Shown here: positions 48,582-58,402 of the stretch, piece by piece
Layout: each line of letters opens with the position of its first letter
Numbering within the stretch: position 1 is the first letter of the stretch
Source: Enterobacter kobei
GTDB taxonomy: Bacteria; Pseudomonadota; Gammaproteobacteria; Enterobacterales; Enterobacteriaceae
Length of the DNA: 64,000 nucleotides
Direction: 5' to 3'
Assembly: GCF_018323985.1 (NCBI RefSeq)
Contig: NZ_AP024590.1
Span: 3,658,001-3,722,000, forward strand
Made by a program: the position numbers and the translations under genes
Notes under the pieces: generated by a model
Told to the model about the DNA's origin: nothing
The model's input: the letters and a program-made list of their open reading frames with translations, nothing else
Database searches by the model: none

Positions 48582-48680
48582 GATTAAAACCTCTATATAA
48601 AAGTTGGGGTTATGCCTCCACGTATCCCATATTACCGACCCCGAAGGGCACCCCGGAATATGTGCCGATACGTGTGTGTT
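48582..48680 (-). promoter_or_regulatory. rpsB leader RNA (S2 autoregulatory element, t44/tff region)
   Basis: The minus-strand leader folds on a long stem: CACGTATC (48674-48667) pairs with GATACGTG (48626-48619), with inner pairing of CATATT and AATATG. The sequence is very close to the leader from which the E. coli t44/tff RNA was named, by memory. S2 is thought to bind it and block its own translation. The remaining gene-free stretch to 48890 holds the rpsB promoter and the region upstream of map. Confidence 0.82.
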
Positions 48681-48739
48681 ATTTACACAAAGTGAGATTT
48701 GTGGCTTCACGTGCCAAATGGAACGGAAGTCCGGCGCGC

Positions 48740-48769
48740 TTTATACCATAAATACGCCCATGACACCAA
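48740..48769 (-). promoter_or_regulatory. Likely rpsB promoter
   Basis: On the minus strand, TTGGTG (48769-48764) and TATAAA (48745-48740) are 18 bases apart. A GC-rich discriminator (GCGCGCC) follows, typical of ribosomal promoters under stringent control. Confidence 0.65.
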
Positions 48770-48890
48770 CAGTTGTTGGCGACGGATGCGCTTAATGCTT
48801 CTCAATCTGGCAGGCAGCGCGTCAGGCTGATACCATTGACGCCACTTACACTATTATGGTCGACCTGATCGGCCCCGATGGACAGAATCA

Positions 48891-49685
48891 ATGGCTATCT
48901 CTATTAAGACTGCGGAAGAAATCGAAAAAATGCGCGTGGCTGGCCGTCTGGCTGCCGACGTGCTGGAAATGATCGAGCCTTTCGTCAAACCAGGCGTCAG
49001 CACCGGCGAACTGGATCGTATCTGCAACGATTATATCGTTAACGAACAGCAGGCGGTGTCTGCCTGCCTCGGCTATCACGGTTTCCCGAAATCCGTGTGC
49101 ATCTCTATTAATGAAGTGGTGTGCCATGGCATTCCGGATGACGAAAAACTGCTGAAGGATGGCGATATCGTCAACATCGACGTCACGGTGATCAAAGATG
49201 ATTACCATGGCGACACCTCCAAAATGTTTATCGTCGGCAAACCGACCATTCTGGGCGAGCGCTTGTGCCGCGTCACTCAGGAGAGCCTCTACCTGGCCCT
49301 GCGCCTGGTAAAACCCGGCATTCGTTTGCGCAGCCTTGGCGCCGCTATCCAGAAATTCGTGGAAGCGGAAGGTTTCTCAGTGGTGCGCGAATACTGTGGA
49401 CACGGCATCGGGCGTGGCTTCCACGAAGAGCCGCAGGTACTGCATTATGATGCGGATGACGGCGGCGTGGTGTTGCAGGCCGGTATGACCTTTACCGTTG
49501 AACCTATGGTTAACGCAGGCGATTACCGCATTCGCACCATGAAAGACGGCTGGACGGTGAAAACCAAAGATCGCAGCTTGTCTGCACAATACGAGCATAC
49601 TATTGTGGTGACGGATAACGGCTGCGAAATTCTGACGTTACGAAAGGATGACACCATCCCGGCGATACTCTCGCACAACGAATGA
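48891..49685 (+). CDS. map: Methionine aminopeptidase, type I
   Basis: The 264-residue metalloenzyme removes the initiator Met. Metal ligands lie in NIDVTVIKDDYHGDTSKM (two Asp), GHGIGRGFHEEP (His) and the two Glu of TFTVEPM and QYEHTIV. His79 of the substrate site is in LGYHGFPKS. It is divergent from rpsB, as in E. coli. Confidence 0.98.
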   Translation: MAISIKTAEEIEKMRVAGRLAADVLEMIEPFVKPGVSTGELDRICNDYIVNEQQAVSACLGYHGFPKSVCISINEVVCHGIPDDEKLLKDGDIVNIDVTVIKDDYHGDTSKMFIVGKPTILGERLCRVTQESLYLALRLVKPGIRLRSLGAAIQKFVEAEGFSVVREYCGHGIGRGFHEEPQVLHYDADDGGVVLQAGMTFTVEPMVNAGDYRIRTMKDGWTVKTKDRSLSAQYEHTIVVTDNGCEILTLRKDDTIPAILSHNE

Positions 49686-49689
49686 TAAA

Positions 49690-49715
49690 GAAGCCGGCGA
49701 TTGCCGGCTTTTTTT
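49690..49715 (+). terminator. Terminator of map
   Basis: AAGCCGGC (49691-49698) and GCCGGCTT (49703-49710) form an 8-bp stem with loop GATT, followed by T residues to 49715. Confidence 0.92.
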
Positions 49716-49749
49716 ATGGCGATAGTTTTTTCTTATAAATGGGCGCGAT

Positions 49750-52422
49750 ATGAGTCATAACCTCTCCGAGCAGTTCAGTCACACGGCCCCTACTCTTCCA
49801 GGCCAGCCGCAAAACCCCAACGCCTGGCCTGCGGGAGAGCTGACGTGCGCCGGTATTAAAGCGCGGATGGACGCATTCCAGCAGTGGCTGGGTGAGGTGT
49901 TTGATGCCGGCCTTTCCGCCGAACAGCTGATTGAAGCCCGTACCGAATTTATCGATCAGCTGTTACAGCGCCTGTGGATGGAATACGGCTTCGGCGAGGT
50001 TCCCGACGCGGCGCTGGTAGCGGTGGGCGGCTACGGGCGTGGCGAACTGCATCCGCTGTCTGACATCGACCTGCTGATCCTCAGCCGCAAAAAGCTGTCC
50101 GACGAGCAGTCGCAAAAAATTGGCGAGCTGCTGACCCTGTTGTGGGATATCAAGCTGGAAGTCGGGCACAGCGTACGCACGCTGGAAGAGTGCCTGCTGG
50201 AAGGCTTATCGGATCTCACGGTCGCCACCAACCTGATTGAATCCCGTCTGCTGATTGGCGACGTCGCCCTGTTTCTGGAACTGCAAAAGCACATTTTCAG
50301 CGACGGTTTCTGGCCGTCGGAAAAGTTCTTCGCCGCCAAACTGGAAGAGCAAAACGAGCGCCATCATCGTTACCATGGCACCAGCTACAACCTTGAGCCG
50401 GACATCAAAAACAGCCCCGGCGGCCTGCGCGACATCCATACCTTACAGTGGATCGCCCGCCGTCATTTTGGCGCCACCTCGCTTAACGAGATGGTCGGCT
50501 TTGGCTTTCTGACCCAGGCCGAACGTAACGAACTGAACGAATGTCAGCATCTGCTGTGGCGCATTCGTTTTGCGCTGCACCTGGAGCTGAGCCGCTACGA
50601 TAACCGACTGCTGTTTGACCGCCAGTTGAGCGTCGCCCAGCGCCTGAACTATACCGGCGACGGCAACCAGCCGGTTGAGCATATGATGAAAGATTTTTAT
50701 CGCGTGACCCGCCGCGTGACCGAACTGAATCAGATGCTGCTGCAACTGTTCGACGAAGCCATTCTGGCGCTGACGGCAGATGAAAAGCCGCGCGCCATTG
50801 ACGATGAGTTTCAGCTGCGCGGCACGCTTATCGATCTGCGCGATGAGACGCTGTTTATCCGCGAGCCGCAGGCCATTCTGCGCATGTTCTATATGATGGT
50901 GCGTAACAGCAGCATCACCGGCATTTATTCCACCACCCTGCGCCATTTGCGCCATGCGCGTCGTCATCTGACGCAGCCGCTCTGTTTTATCCCGGAAGCG
51001 CGCACGCTGTTTCTCAGCATGCTGCGTCACCCTGGCGCGGTCAGTCGTGGCCTGTTGCCGATGCATCGGCACAGCGTGCTGTGGGCCTATATGCCCCAGT
51101 GGTCGCACATTGTCGGCCAGATGCAGTTCGATCTGTTTCATGCCTATACCGTGGACGAACATACTATTCGTGTGCTGCTGAAGCTGGAAAGCTTTGCCGA
51201 TGAGGCCACGCGCCAGAAACATCCGTTGTGCGTGGAACTGTGGCCGCGCCTCTCGCACCCGGAGCTGATCCTTATCGCCGCCCTGTTCCACGATATTGCC
51301 AAAGGGCGTGGCGGCGATCACTCCGTGCTGGGGGCGCAGGACGTGCTGAAATTCGCCGAGCTGCACGGTCTGAACTCGCGGGAAACACAGCTGGTTGCCT
51401 GGCTGGTGCGCCAGCATCTATTGATGTCGGTGACCGCCCAGCGCCGTGACATTCAGGATCCCGAAGTGATTAAGCAGTTCGCCGAAGAAGTGCAGACCGA
51501 AAACCGTCTGCGTTTCCTGGTCTGTCTGACGGTGGCGGACATTTGCGCCACCAATGAAACCCTGTGGAACAGCTGGAAGCAGAGCCTGTTGCGCGAGCTC
51601 TATTTCGCCACTGAAAAACAGCTGCGTCGCGGCATGCAGAACACGCCGGATATGCGCGAGCGCGTGCGTCATCATCAGATCCAGGCGCTGGCGTTGCTGC
51701 GCATGGACAATATTAATGAAGAAGCGCTGCATCATATCTGGGCGCGCTGCCGGGCGAACTATTTCGTGCGCCACAGCCCAAATCAGCTGGCATGGCATGC
51801 GCGTAATCTGTTGCAGCACGATTTACGCGAGCCGATGATCCTGCTCAGCCCGCAGGCGACGCGCGGCGGCACAGAGATTTTCATCTGGAGTCCTGACCGT
51901 CCTTATCTGTTTGCCGCGGTGTGCGCCGAGCTGGATCGCCGCAACCTGAGCGTGCATGACGCGCAAATCTTTACCACCCGCGACGGTATGGCGATGGACA
52001 CCTTTATCGTGCTGGAGCCGGACGGCAAACCGCTGGCAGCGGATCGTCATGAGGTTATCCGCTTCGGTCTGCTGCAGGCGATCACGCAGAACAGCTGGCA
52101 GCCGCCGCAGCCTCGCCGACAGCCCTCAAAATTGCGCCATTTTACCGTCGATACCGAGGTCAATTTCCTGCCTACTCACACCGACAGAAAATCGTTCCTC
52201 GAACTGATTGCCCTCGATCAGCCAGGGCTTCTGGCCCGCGTCGGCCAGGTGTTTGCAGACCTGGGAATCTCCTTACATGGGGCGAGAATTTCGACAATTG
52301 GCGAGCGAGTAGAAGATTTATTTATAATCGCCACAGCGGACCGGCGTGCACTTAATAATGTGCTCCAGCAGGAAGTGCAACAACGGTTGACAGCGGCCCT
52401 CAATCCAAACGATAAAGGGTAA
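49750..52422 (+). CDS. glnD: Bifunctional PII uridylyltransferase/uridylyl-removing enzyme
   Basis: The 890-residue nitrogen sensor has a nucleotidyltransferase domain (GGYGRGELHPLSDIDLLIL), an HD hydrolase domain (ALFHDIAKGRGGDHS) and two C-terminal ACT domains that bind glutamine. It uridylylates GlnB and GlnK when glutamine is low and reverses this when it is high. Length equals E. coli. Confidence 0.98.
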   Translation: MSHNLSEQFSHTAPTLPGQPQNPNAWPAGELTCAGIKARMDAFQQWLGEVFDAGLSAEQLIEARTEFIDQLLQRLWMEYGFGEVPDAALVAVGGYGRGELHPLSDIDLLILSRKKLSDEQSQKIGELLTLLWDIKLEVGHSVRTLEECLLEGLSDLTVATNLIESRLLIGDVALFLELQKHIFSDGFWPSEKFFAAKLEEQNERHHRYHGTSYNLEPDIKNSPGGLRDIHTLQWIARRHFGATSLNEMVGFGFLTQAERNELNECQHLLWRIRFALHLELSRYDNRLLFDRQLSVAQRLNYTGDGNQPVEHMMKDFYRVTRRVTELNQMLLQLFDEAILALTADEKPRAIDDEFQLRGTLIDLRDETLFIREPQAILRMFYMMVRNSSITGIYSTTLRHLRHARRHLTQPLCFIPEARTLFLSMLRHPGAVSRGLLPMHRHSVLWAYMPQWSHIVGQMQFDLFHAYTVDEHTIRVLLKLESFADEATRQKHPLCVELWPRLSHPELILIAALFHDIAKGRGGDHSVLGAQDVLKFAELHGLNSRETQLVAWLVRQHLLMSVTAQRRDIQDPEVIKQFAEEVQTENRLRFLVCLTVADICATNETLWNSWKQSLLRELYFATEKQLRRGMQNTPDMRERVRHHQIQALALLRMDNINEEALHHIWARCRANYFVRHSPNQLAWHARNLLQHDLREPMILLSPQATRGGTEIFIWSPDRPYLFAAVCAELDRRNLSVHDAQIFTTRDGMAMDTFIVLEPDGKPLAADRHEVIRFGLLQAITQNSWQPPQPRRQPSKLRHFTVDTEVNFLPTHTDRKSFLELIALDQPGLLARVGQVFADLGISLHGARISTIGERVEDLFIIATADRRALNNVLQQEVQQRLTAALNPNDKG

Positions 52423-52455
52423 CGATTTTTTTTACACAGATGGAAAGAGTAAACA

Positions 52456-53280
52456 ATGCAGCAGTTACAGAACGTTATTGAGACCGCTTTCGAGCGCCGT
52501 GCCGACATTACCCCGGCAAATGTGGATACCGTAACCCGTGAAGCGGTTAATCAGGTTATTGCCCTGCTGGATTCCGGCGCGCTGCGTGTCGCAGAAAAAA
52601 TTGACGGCCAATGGGTCACTCACCAGTGGCTGAAGAAAGCGGTGCTGCTCTCTTTCCGCATTAACGATAACAAGGTGATCGAAGGCGCTGAAAGCCGCTA
52701 CTTCGACAAAGTGCCGATGAAATTCGCCAACTACGACGAAGCGCGTTTCCAAAAAGAAGGCTTCCGCGTCGTGCCGCCAGCGGCTGTACGTCAGGGTGCT
52801 TACATCGCCCGTAATACCGTGCTGATGCCGTCCTATGTCAACATCGGCGCGTACGTCGATGAAGGCACCATGGTTGATACCTGGGCGACCGTCGGTTCCT
52901 GCGCGCAGATCGGTAAGAACGTTCATCTGTCTGGCGGCGTGGGTATCGGTGGCGTTCTTGAACCACTGCAGGCGAACCCGACTATCATTGAAGATAACTG
53001 CTTCATTGGCGCACGTTCTGAAGTGGTGGAAGGTGTTATCGTCGAAGAAGGTTCTGTGATCTCGATGGGTGTATACATCGGTCAGAGCACCCGTATTTAC
53101 GATCGCGAAACCGGCGAAGTCCATTACGGTCGCGTCCCGGCAGGCTCGGTTGTCGTTTCCGGCAACCTGCCGTCGAAAGACGGTTCCTATAGCCTGTACT
53201 GTGCGGTGATTGTGAAAAAAGTAGATGCGAAAACACGCGGAAAAGTAGGCATTAACGAACTGCTGCGTACAATCGACTAA
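52456..53280 (+). CDS. dapD: 2,3,4,5-tetrahydropyridine-2,6-dicarboxylate N-succinyltransferase
   Basis: The 274-residue left-handed beta-helix enzyme acts in the succinylase branch to diaminopimelate and lysine. Hexapeptide repeats (GAYVDEGTMVDTWATVGSCAQIG) and the C-terminal part match E. coli at equal length. It follows glnD by 33 bases with a GAAAGAG site. Confidence 0.98.
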   Translation: MQQLQNVIETAFERRADITPANVDTVTREAVNQVIALLDSGALRVAEKIDGQWVTHQWLKKAVLLSFRINDNKVIEGAESRYFDKVPMKFANYDEARFQKEGFRVVPPAAVRQGAYIARNTVLMPSYVNIGAYVDEGTMVDTWATVGSCAQIGKNVHLSGGVGIGGVLEPLQANPTIIEDNCFIGARSEVVEGVIVEEGSVISMGVYIGQSTRIYDRETGEVHYGRVPAGSVVVSGNLPSKDGSYSLYCAVIVKKVDAKTRGKVGINELLRTID

Positions 53281-53401
53281 GGTCTTTCCTCTCCCGGTTT
53301 ATCCGATGGTGACCCAGGCCGTCTTTTTTGCACAAGGCAGTGGCGGAGATAGATTTTTTCGTTAATTATTCATAGGTTATGTTGAGCTTAAGGGTACCGC
53401 T

Positions 53402-53791
53402 ATGTACGATAATCTGAAAAGTTTAGGCATTACCAATCCTGATGAAATCGATCGCTATAGCCTCCGTCAGGAAGCCAATAACGATATTCTGAAAATCTAT
53501 TTTCATAAGGACAAAGGCGAGTTTTTTGCGAAAAGCGTGAAGTTTAAATACCCGCGCCAGCGTAAAACCATCGTCGCGGACGGCGTGGGTCAGGGCTATA
53601 AAGAAGTACAGGAAATCAGCCCTAATCTGCGTTATGTGATCGATGAGCTGGATCAGATCTGCCAGCGCGATCGCACAGAAGTCGATCTGAAACGTAAGAT
53701 CCTGGACGATCTCCGTCACCTGGAATCAGTGGTAACCAACAAGATCAGTGAAATTGAAGCCGATCTGGAAAAGCTGACCCGCAATAAATAG
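53402..53791 (+). CDS. yaeH: UPF0325 family protein YaeH
   Basis: The 129-residue cytosolic protein (E. coli 128) has conserved MYDNLKSLGITNPDEIDRYS and a charged helical C-terminus. Function is unknown. E. coli has yaeI between dapD and this gene; here the 121 bases are empty. Confidence 0.92.
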   Translation: MYDNLKSLGITNPDEIDRYSLRQEANNDILKIYFHKDKGEFFAKSVKFKYPRQRKTIVADGVGQGYKEVQEISPNLRYVIDELDQICQRDRTEVDLKRKILDDLRHLESVVTNKISEIEADLEKLTRNK

Positions 53792-53801
53792 CCCGTCACT
53801 T

Positions 53802-53877
53802 GCCCGGTGGCGCACGCTTACCGGGCCTGGAACGAGGCAATTTGTAGGCCGGGTAAGGCGCAAGCCGCCACCCGGCA
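53802..53877. repeat. REP/BIME pair between yaeH and cdaR
   Basis: One unit at 53802-53825 (GCCCGGTGGCGCACGC then TTACCGGGC) faces an inverted unit at 53845-53877 (TAGGCCGGGTAAGGCGCAAG then CCGCCACCCGGCA). It sits between convergent genes, the usual place for these elements. Confidence 0.85.
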
Positions 53878-53884
53878 CTTTTAA

Positions 53885-55042
53885 CTACCTCTGTTCATCC
53901 AGCTGTAACGCCACATACAGCAGCAGCCGATCGTCAAAATTCCCCAAATCTAAGCCTGTTAATTCCGAGATGCGGTTCAGCCGGTATTCCAGCGTATTGC
54001 GGTGGATAAACAACGCTTTTGACGTCGCCAGCGGCTGCACGTTATGCCTGAACCAGGCCGAAAGGGTACGCCTGAGCAGGCCATTGTTGTCCATCGCCTT
54101 CAGACGCGCCAGTGGACGGGAGAGTTCATTTGCCTGCCAGCCGCCGCGCAGACTGTCGAGCAGCACCGGCAGCATCAAATCCTGATAAAAATAGCTGCGG
54201 TTTTCCGGCATGCGCTGCTTGCCCACCATCATGGTCGTACGCGCTGTCCGGTACGAGCGGGCGATGCTGCCAGGCCCGGTAAAATAGTTGCCGAGCGCCA
54301 CCCGAAAACGCAACTGTCCGTTCTCTTTCATGCGCGCAATCAGCTGTTCCACCCGCTTACGGTGATCTTCCGCATCCCAGCGGCCAAAGGGATTCAGCGC
54401 CGGTTTCAGCACCACCATTTCCGTAAGAGAGACAATAGCGATCAGGTTATTCCGCTCCGGCGTGGTCAGCGCATTTTGCAGTTGCTGCAATTCCGCCATC
54501 GCACTGTCGACCCCGAGCTGACCGCTGTCCACTTCTACCACCGCCACCACGCGCGGCTGATTTAAATCGATACCCAGACGCTGCGCCCACTCGGTCAGCG
54601 CCGGGGTATGTTCTTCTGCCTGGATCAGGTTCATCACCAGCTCTTCGCGCAGACGACTGTCCTGCGCTAAAAGATGCATCAGACGAGACTGTTCCAGCAT
54701 CATTTCAGCGGTCATGCACACCAGTTCGCCGTATTTGCGCAGTGTTTCCGGCTCACCGGTAAGACCGATAACACCGACGATCTCCCCTTCCAGACGCAGC
54801 GGCAGGTTAATCCCCTGTCGCACCCCATGGAGGTGGCGTGCTACGGCGTCATCAATATCCACCACTCGTCCCTGAGACAGAACCAGCAGCGCACCTTCGT
54901 GCAATTCCCCAATACGCTCCCGATCGCCACTGCCGATGATCCGGCCACGCGCATCCATCACGTTGATATTAGTATCGATAATGCGCATCGTGCGTGACAC
55001 GATATCCTGCGCCATTTTGGTATCAAGATGCCAGCCAGCCAT
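53885..55042 (-). CDS. cdaR: Carbohydrate diacid regulator
   Basis: Start set at MAGWHLDTKMAQDIV, giving 385 residues as in E. coli. It has an N-terminal putative sugar-diacid recognition domain and a C-terminal PucR-type helix-turn-helix (KALFIHRNTLEYRLNRISELTG). CdaR activates glucarate, galactarate and glycerate uptake and use. None of those target operons is in the window. Confidence 0.97.
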   Translation of the reverse strand: MAGWHLDTKMAQDIVSRTMRIIDTNINVMDARGRIIGSGDRERIGELHEGALLVLSQGRVVDIDDAVARHLHGVRQGINLPLRLEGEIVGVIGLTGEPETLRKYGELVCMTAEMMLEQSRLMHLLAQDSRLREELVMNLIQAEEHTPALTEWAQRLGIDLNQPRVVAVVEVDSGQLGVDSAMAELQQLQNALTTPERNNLIAIVSLTEMVVLKPALNPFGRWDAEDHRKRVEQLIARMKENGQLRFRVALGNYFTGPGSIARSYRTARTTMMVGKQRMPENRSYFYQDLMLPVLLDSLRGGWQANELSRPLARLKAMDNNGLLRRTLSAWFRHNVQPLATSKALFIHRNTLEYRLNRISELTGLDLGNFDDRLLLYVALQLDEQR

Positions 55043-55178
55043 GTCACCCTCCCGTGAGCCGCGCGCCCGAACATGAGAGCCAGAATATGAGGTATAGCGG
55101 CAGCGTGCATTGTGCAGATGCACAAAGCAGCGATCGGAAGTGTGGAGTTGTGGAAAGCTTCACAGAATGCGGGGAGGA

Positions 55179-55207
55179 GCGCCCTTCCCCATCGCGGAGA
55201 AGGGCGC
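55179..55207 (-). terminator. Hairpin after degP
   Basis: GCGCCCTTC (55179-55187) pairs with GAAGGGCGC (55199-55207) across an 11-base loop, 7 bases from the degP stop. No T-tract is seen. Confidence 0.55.
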
Positions 55208-55213
55208 GGCAGA

Positions 55214-56644
55214 TTACTGCATCAACAGATAAAGAGACGTATCGCCACGCTGAATATTCAGCGCCAGTACCGACGGTTTGCTGTCGAGGATCTTACGCAG
55301 CTCAGCAATATTTTTCACCGGCTGCTGGTTCGCGCCGATGATCACATCGCCTTTTTTCAGGCCAATGCGGGCAGCCGGAGAGTTGGCTTTCACATTGTTG
55401 ATCGTCACGCCCTGATCCTTACCTTTGTTGCTCATTTCCGCGCCTTCAATACCGCTGAAGACGGTGCTTGAATCCACCTGATTCTGGCTGCTCTGTTGCA
55501 GTTCCAGCGTCACGGTGACAGGTTTACCGTCACGCAGCAGGCCAAGGGAGACTTTGCTGCCAATCGGCATAGAACCGACTTCCGCACGCAGCGCCGCAAA
55601 GCTGCTGATCGCTTTACCGTTGAGGGAGGTGATCACGTCACCCGCCTTGATGCCGGCTTTCGCCGCGGACGAGTTCGGCATCACCTGGCTGACGAAGGCC
55701 CCGCGCTGAGCGTCGACTTTCATCGCTTTCGCCAGTTCGGAGTTGAGTTCAGTACCAAGAATACCCAGTTCACCACGGCGAACCTGACCAAACTCCACCA
55801 TCTGCGCGGTCAGGTTTTTCACCATGTTGCTTGGGATAGCAAAGCCGATACCAATGTTGCCGCCGTCCGGGGCGAGGATCGCGGTATTAATACCGATCAG
55901 CTCACCGTTCAGGTTGACCAGCGCGCCGCCGGAGTTACCGCGGTTAATGGCCGCATCCGTCTGGATAAAGTTTTCATAATTTTCAGCATTCAGACCGCTA
56001 CGGCCCAGTGCCGATACGATCCCTGAGGTCACGGTTTCGCCCAGACCAAAGGGGTTACCGATCGCCACGGTATAGTCGCCCACGCGCAGCGCATCGGAAT
56101 CGGCCAGCTTGATAGCCGTCAGGTTTTTCGGGCTCTGGATCTGGATCAGCGCAAGGTCAGATCGCGGATCTTTACCCACGACTTTCGCGTCGAATTTACG
56201 TCCGTCGCCCAGCTGTACCTTAATTGTGGTGGCATTATCCACCACATGGTTGTTGGTAACGACATAGCCTTTCGCGGCATCAATAATCACGCCGGAACCC
56301 AGCGCCATGAATTTTTGTTGCTGACCGCCATCAGGCCCACCAGGCATACCGCCCTGGCAGAACGGCGAACTCTGGAACGGGGAACCGTCCTGGCAGAACG
56401 GGGAATCGTCACCAAAGAACTGCTGGAAGTTGCGGCCCATACGCGGTGTATTGACCGTCGTGCTGCCTTCCACGTTAATGCTCACTACTGATGGCATCAC
56501 CTTTTCCAGCATCGGCGCCAGACTTGGCATCGGCTGCGCGGCAGGCGCGGAGGACGCCGTTTCAGCCGCCATGGCCGACATCGGAGAAAGCGCTAAACCT
56601 AAACTTAATGCCAGTGCACTCATTGCTAACGTCGTTTTTTTCAT
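55214..56644 (-). CDS. degP: Periplasmic serine protease and chaperone DegP (HtrA)
   Basis: Start set at MKKTTLAMSALALSL, giving 476 residues (E. coli 474) with a signal peptide cut at AMA-AET. The triad is His in TNNHVVDNA, Asp in RSDLALIQ and Ser in GNSGGALVN. The LA loop holds two cysteines (SPFCQDG, SPFCQGG), and two PDZ domains follow. It degrades misfolded envelope proteins, including outer-membrane proteins. Confidence 0.98.
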   Translation of the reverse strand: MKKTTLAMSALALSLGLALSPMSAMAAETASSAPAAQPMPSLAPMLEKVMPSVVSINVEGSTTVNTPRMGRNFQQFFGDDSPFCQDGSPFQSSPFCQGGMPGGPDGGQQQKFMALGSGVIIDAAKGYVVTNNHVVDNATTIKVQLGDGRKFDAKVVGKDPRSDLALIQIQSPKNLTAIKLADSDALRVGDYTVAIGNPFGLGETVTSGIVSALGRSGLNAENYENFIQTDAAINRGNSGGALVNLNGELIGINTAILAPDGGNIGIGFAIPSNMVKNLTAQMVEFGQVRRGELGILGTELNSELAKAMKVDAQRGAFVSQVMPNSSAAKAGIKAGDVITSLNGKAISSFAALRAEVGSMPIGSKVSLGLLRDGKPVTVTLELQQSSQNQVDSSTVFSGIEGAEMSNKGKDQGVTINNVKANSPAARIGLKKGDVIIGANQQPVKNIAELRKILDSKPSVLALNIQRGDTSLYLLMQ

Positions 56645-56694
56645 GTTTTTCAATCTCTGATTACTGATTACGCAAAGGGGCTGTGTTGTTTCAA

Positions 56695-56722
56695 TGAGAG
56701 TCGATTTATAGCGCGAAGTTCC
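56695..56722 (-). promoter_or_regulatory. Sigma-E promoter of degP
   Basis: On the minus strand, -35 GGAACTT (56722-56716) and -10 TCTCA (56699-56695) are 16 bases apart, about 50 bases before the ATG. The layout is nearly that of the E. coli degP sigma-E promoter. Confidence 0.82.
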
Positions 56723-56780
56723 AAAACGAACTTTCTGCAAAAGTAAAAATTTATTGTCGGTCTTTACAATTGCAGCACTA

Positions 56781-58295
56781 TTATTCAACGGCCATTAAAC
56801 GGCGGTATTCATCCCAGGCGTACAGGTCAGTCATGCCGCTGATATAATCCTGGATCAGACGACAACGGTAATAAAACTCCAGTACCGGGAAGTCTGTCGC
56901 CGCACGATCTAATTTACTGACCGCCTCCACATACGCCAGCCGATGACGTGTCGAAAGCTTATGAAAGAGACGCGTTTCAATCGGGAAGCGGCGCAGCCGT
57001 TCTTTTTCCGCCAGCTCGCTAAAATCGTTCAACGTTAATTGCAGCAGCGGCCGGTAGATATCTAACAGGCCGCTGATCACCCGATAACCCTGCAATTCCA
57101 GTTGCTCTACATCGGGGTGGCTAAAGACATTTTCAACCGCCACGTTCTTATATAATTCAAGTAATTGACTGTAGCCGCTTTCGTCTTCCAGCAGCGCATG
57201 ATTAAACTCCCCGGAGAAAATCTGCGGCAGATTATCAATAAAACGCTGTGCCGCATAAGGCACCAGCTTATTAAGCGTATTGACCCGCAAATACATAAAG
57301 AACTGATCTTCCGCGCTGCGGCTTAACCGGTTGGCACGGGATTTATCCCAGGCATTTTCTACCACCTGAGCAAACAGTGAGCCTTTTTCATGGATGCCCC
57401 AGGCATCATAAAGATGCTGGTAAAGCTGTTCGACGGTAAATATTCGTTTCTCGACGGCGTCTTCCAAATCCGCGACGCAATAAGAGATATCATCGGCGGC
57501 TTCCATCACCCAGGTGAGCGGAAAACGGCTATACGTGTCCAGTTCCAGCTCTTTACGTAAGCGCTCGACGTAAGCTTCCTCAGAAAAATAATAGCCGGGC
57601 TTCTTCATTAAATAATTATGACTGGCGGGTGGCTCGCCCACCCACCATGCCGGACGGGTATATTTTAAAATACAGCCTACCTGCGCCCAGGTGAGGTTCA
57701 TGCGCATCAGGGAATGCACCAGCCGGATGCCCTGCGCATTGCCTTCAAAATGACACAGATCCTGGCGCACTTTACGCCGTAACTCATTTTGCGCGTCCTC
57801 CCCTTCCCGCAGACGCAGCGCGGTCACCTGACAGCGATCGCTGCTCAGCGGCTGGCTGGCGGCATCTTCCGGGAACAGACGCTGGCGAAACCAGTCGTTG
57901 ATCGCCGCTTCGCCAAAATGCCCGAACGGGGGATTGCCGATATCGTGCATCAGACAAGCCATTTCAACGATGCTTTCAAACGGCCCGGTCAGTTCGTCAA
58001 GACCATAGGTTTCCAGCAGTCGCTGTTCTTTCAGACGGCTCAGGATCTCTTTGGCGATGTAGCGCCCCACCTGTTGTACTTCCAGCGAATGCGTCAGCCG
58101 GGTACGTACGGCAGCGTTACGCTCCAGCGGGAATACCTGGGTTTTCTGTTGCAGGCGGCGGATCGCCGGTGAATTCACGATACGTCCACGATCGCTTTCA
58201 AAAATCCGCAGGATCTCGTGTTCGGTTTTGACGCCCTGCGGTGAACGGTAGCGACGATGCCAGTTTATTTTTCTGCGAAAATCGATCTCAGCCAT
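56781..58295 (-). CDS. dgt: dGTP triphosphohydrolase
   Basis: The 504-residue HD-superfamily enzyme (E. coli 505) splits dGTP to deoxyguanosine and triphosphate. Metal ligands lie in RLTHSLEVQQVGR and MHDIGNPPFGHFGE. It is upstream of degP on the same strand and divergent from mtn. Confidence 0.98.
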   Translation of the reverse strand: MAEIDFRRKINWHRRYRSPQGVKTEHEILRIFESDRGRIVNSPAIRRLQQKTQVFPLERNAAVRTRLTHSLEVQQVGRYIAKEILSRLKEQRLLETYGLDELTGPFESIVEMACLMHDIGNPPFGHFGEAAINDWFRQRLFPEDAASQPLSSDRCQVTALRLREGEDAQNELRRKVRQDLCHFEGNAQGIRLVHSLMRMNLTWAQVGCILKYTRPAWWVGEPPASHNYLMKKPGYYFSEEAYVERLRKELELDTYSRFPLTWVMEAADDISYCVADLEDAVEKRIFTVEQLYQHLYDAWGIHEKGSLFAQVVENAWDKSRANRLSRSAEDQFFMYLRVNTLNKLVPYAAQRFIDNLPQIFSGEFNHALLEDESGYSQLLELYKNVAVENVFSHPDVEQLELQGYRVISGLLDIYRPLLQLTLNDFSELAEKERLRRFPIETRLFHKLSTRHRLAYVEAVSKLDRAATDFPVLEFYYRCRLIQDYISGMTDLYAWDEYRRLMAVE

Positions 58296-58402
58296 TTCTT
58301 CTCCCGCGATCGCGCGTCATGTGAAGTAATGCATTCCTGCCTGCCATGATAGACTATGCCCTGAAAACGTAACTCTGTCTTATCACATTAGCGAGTATCT
58401 CT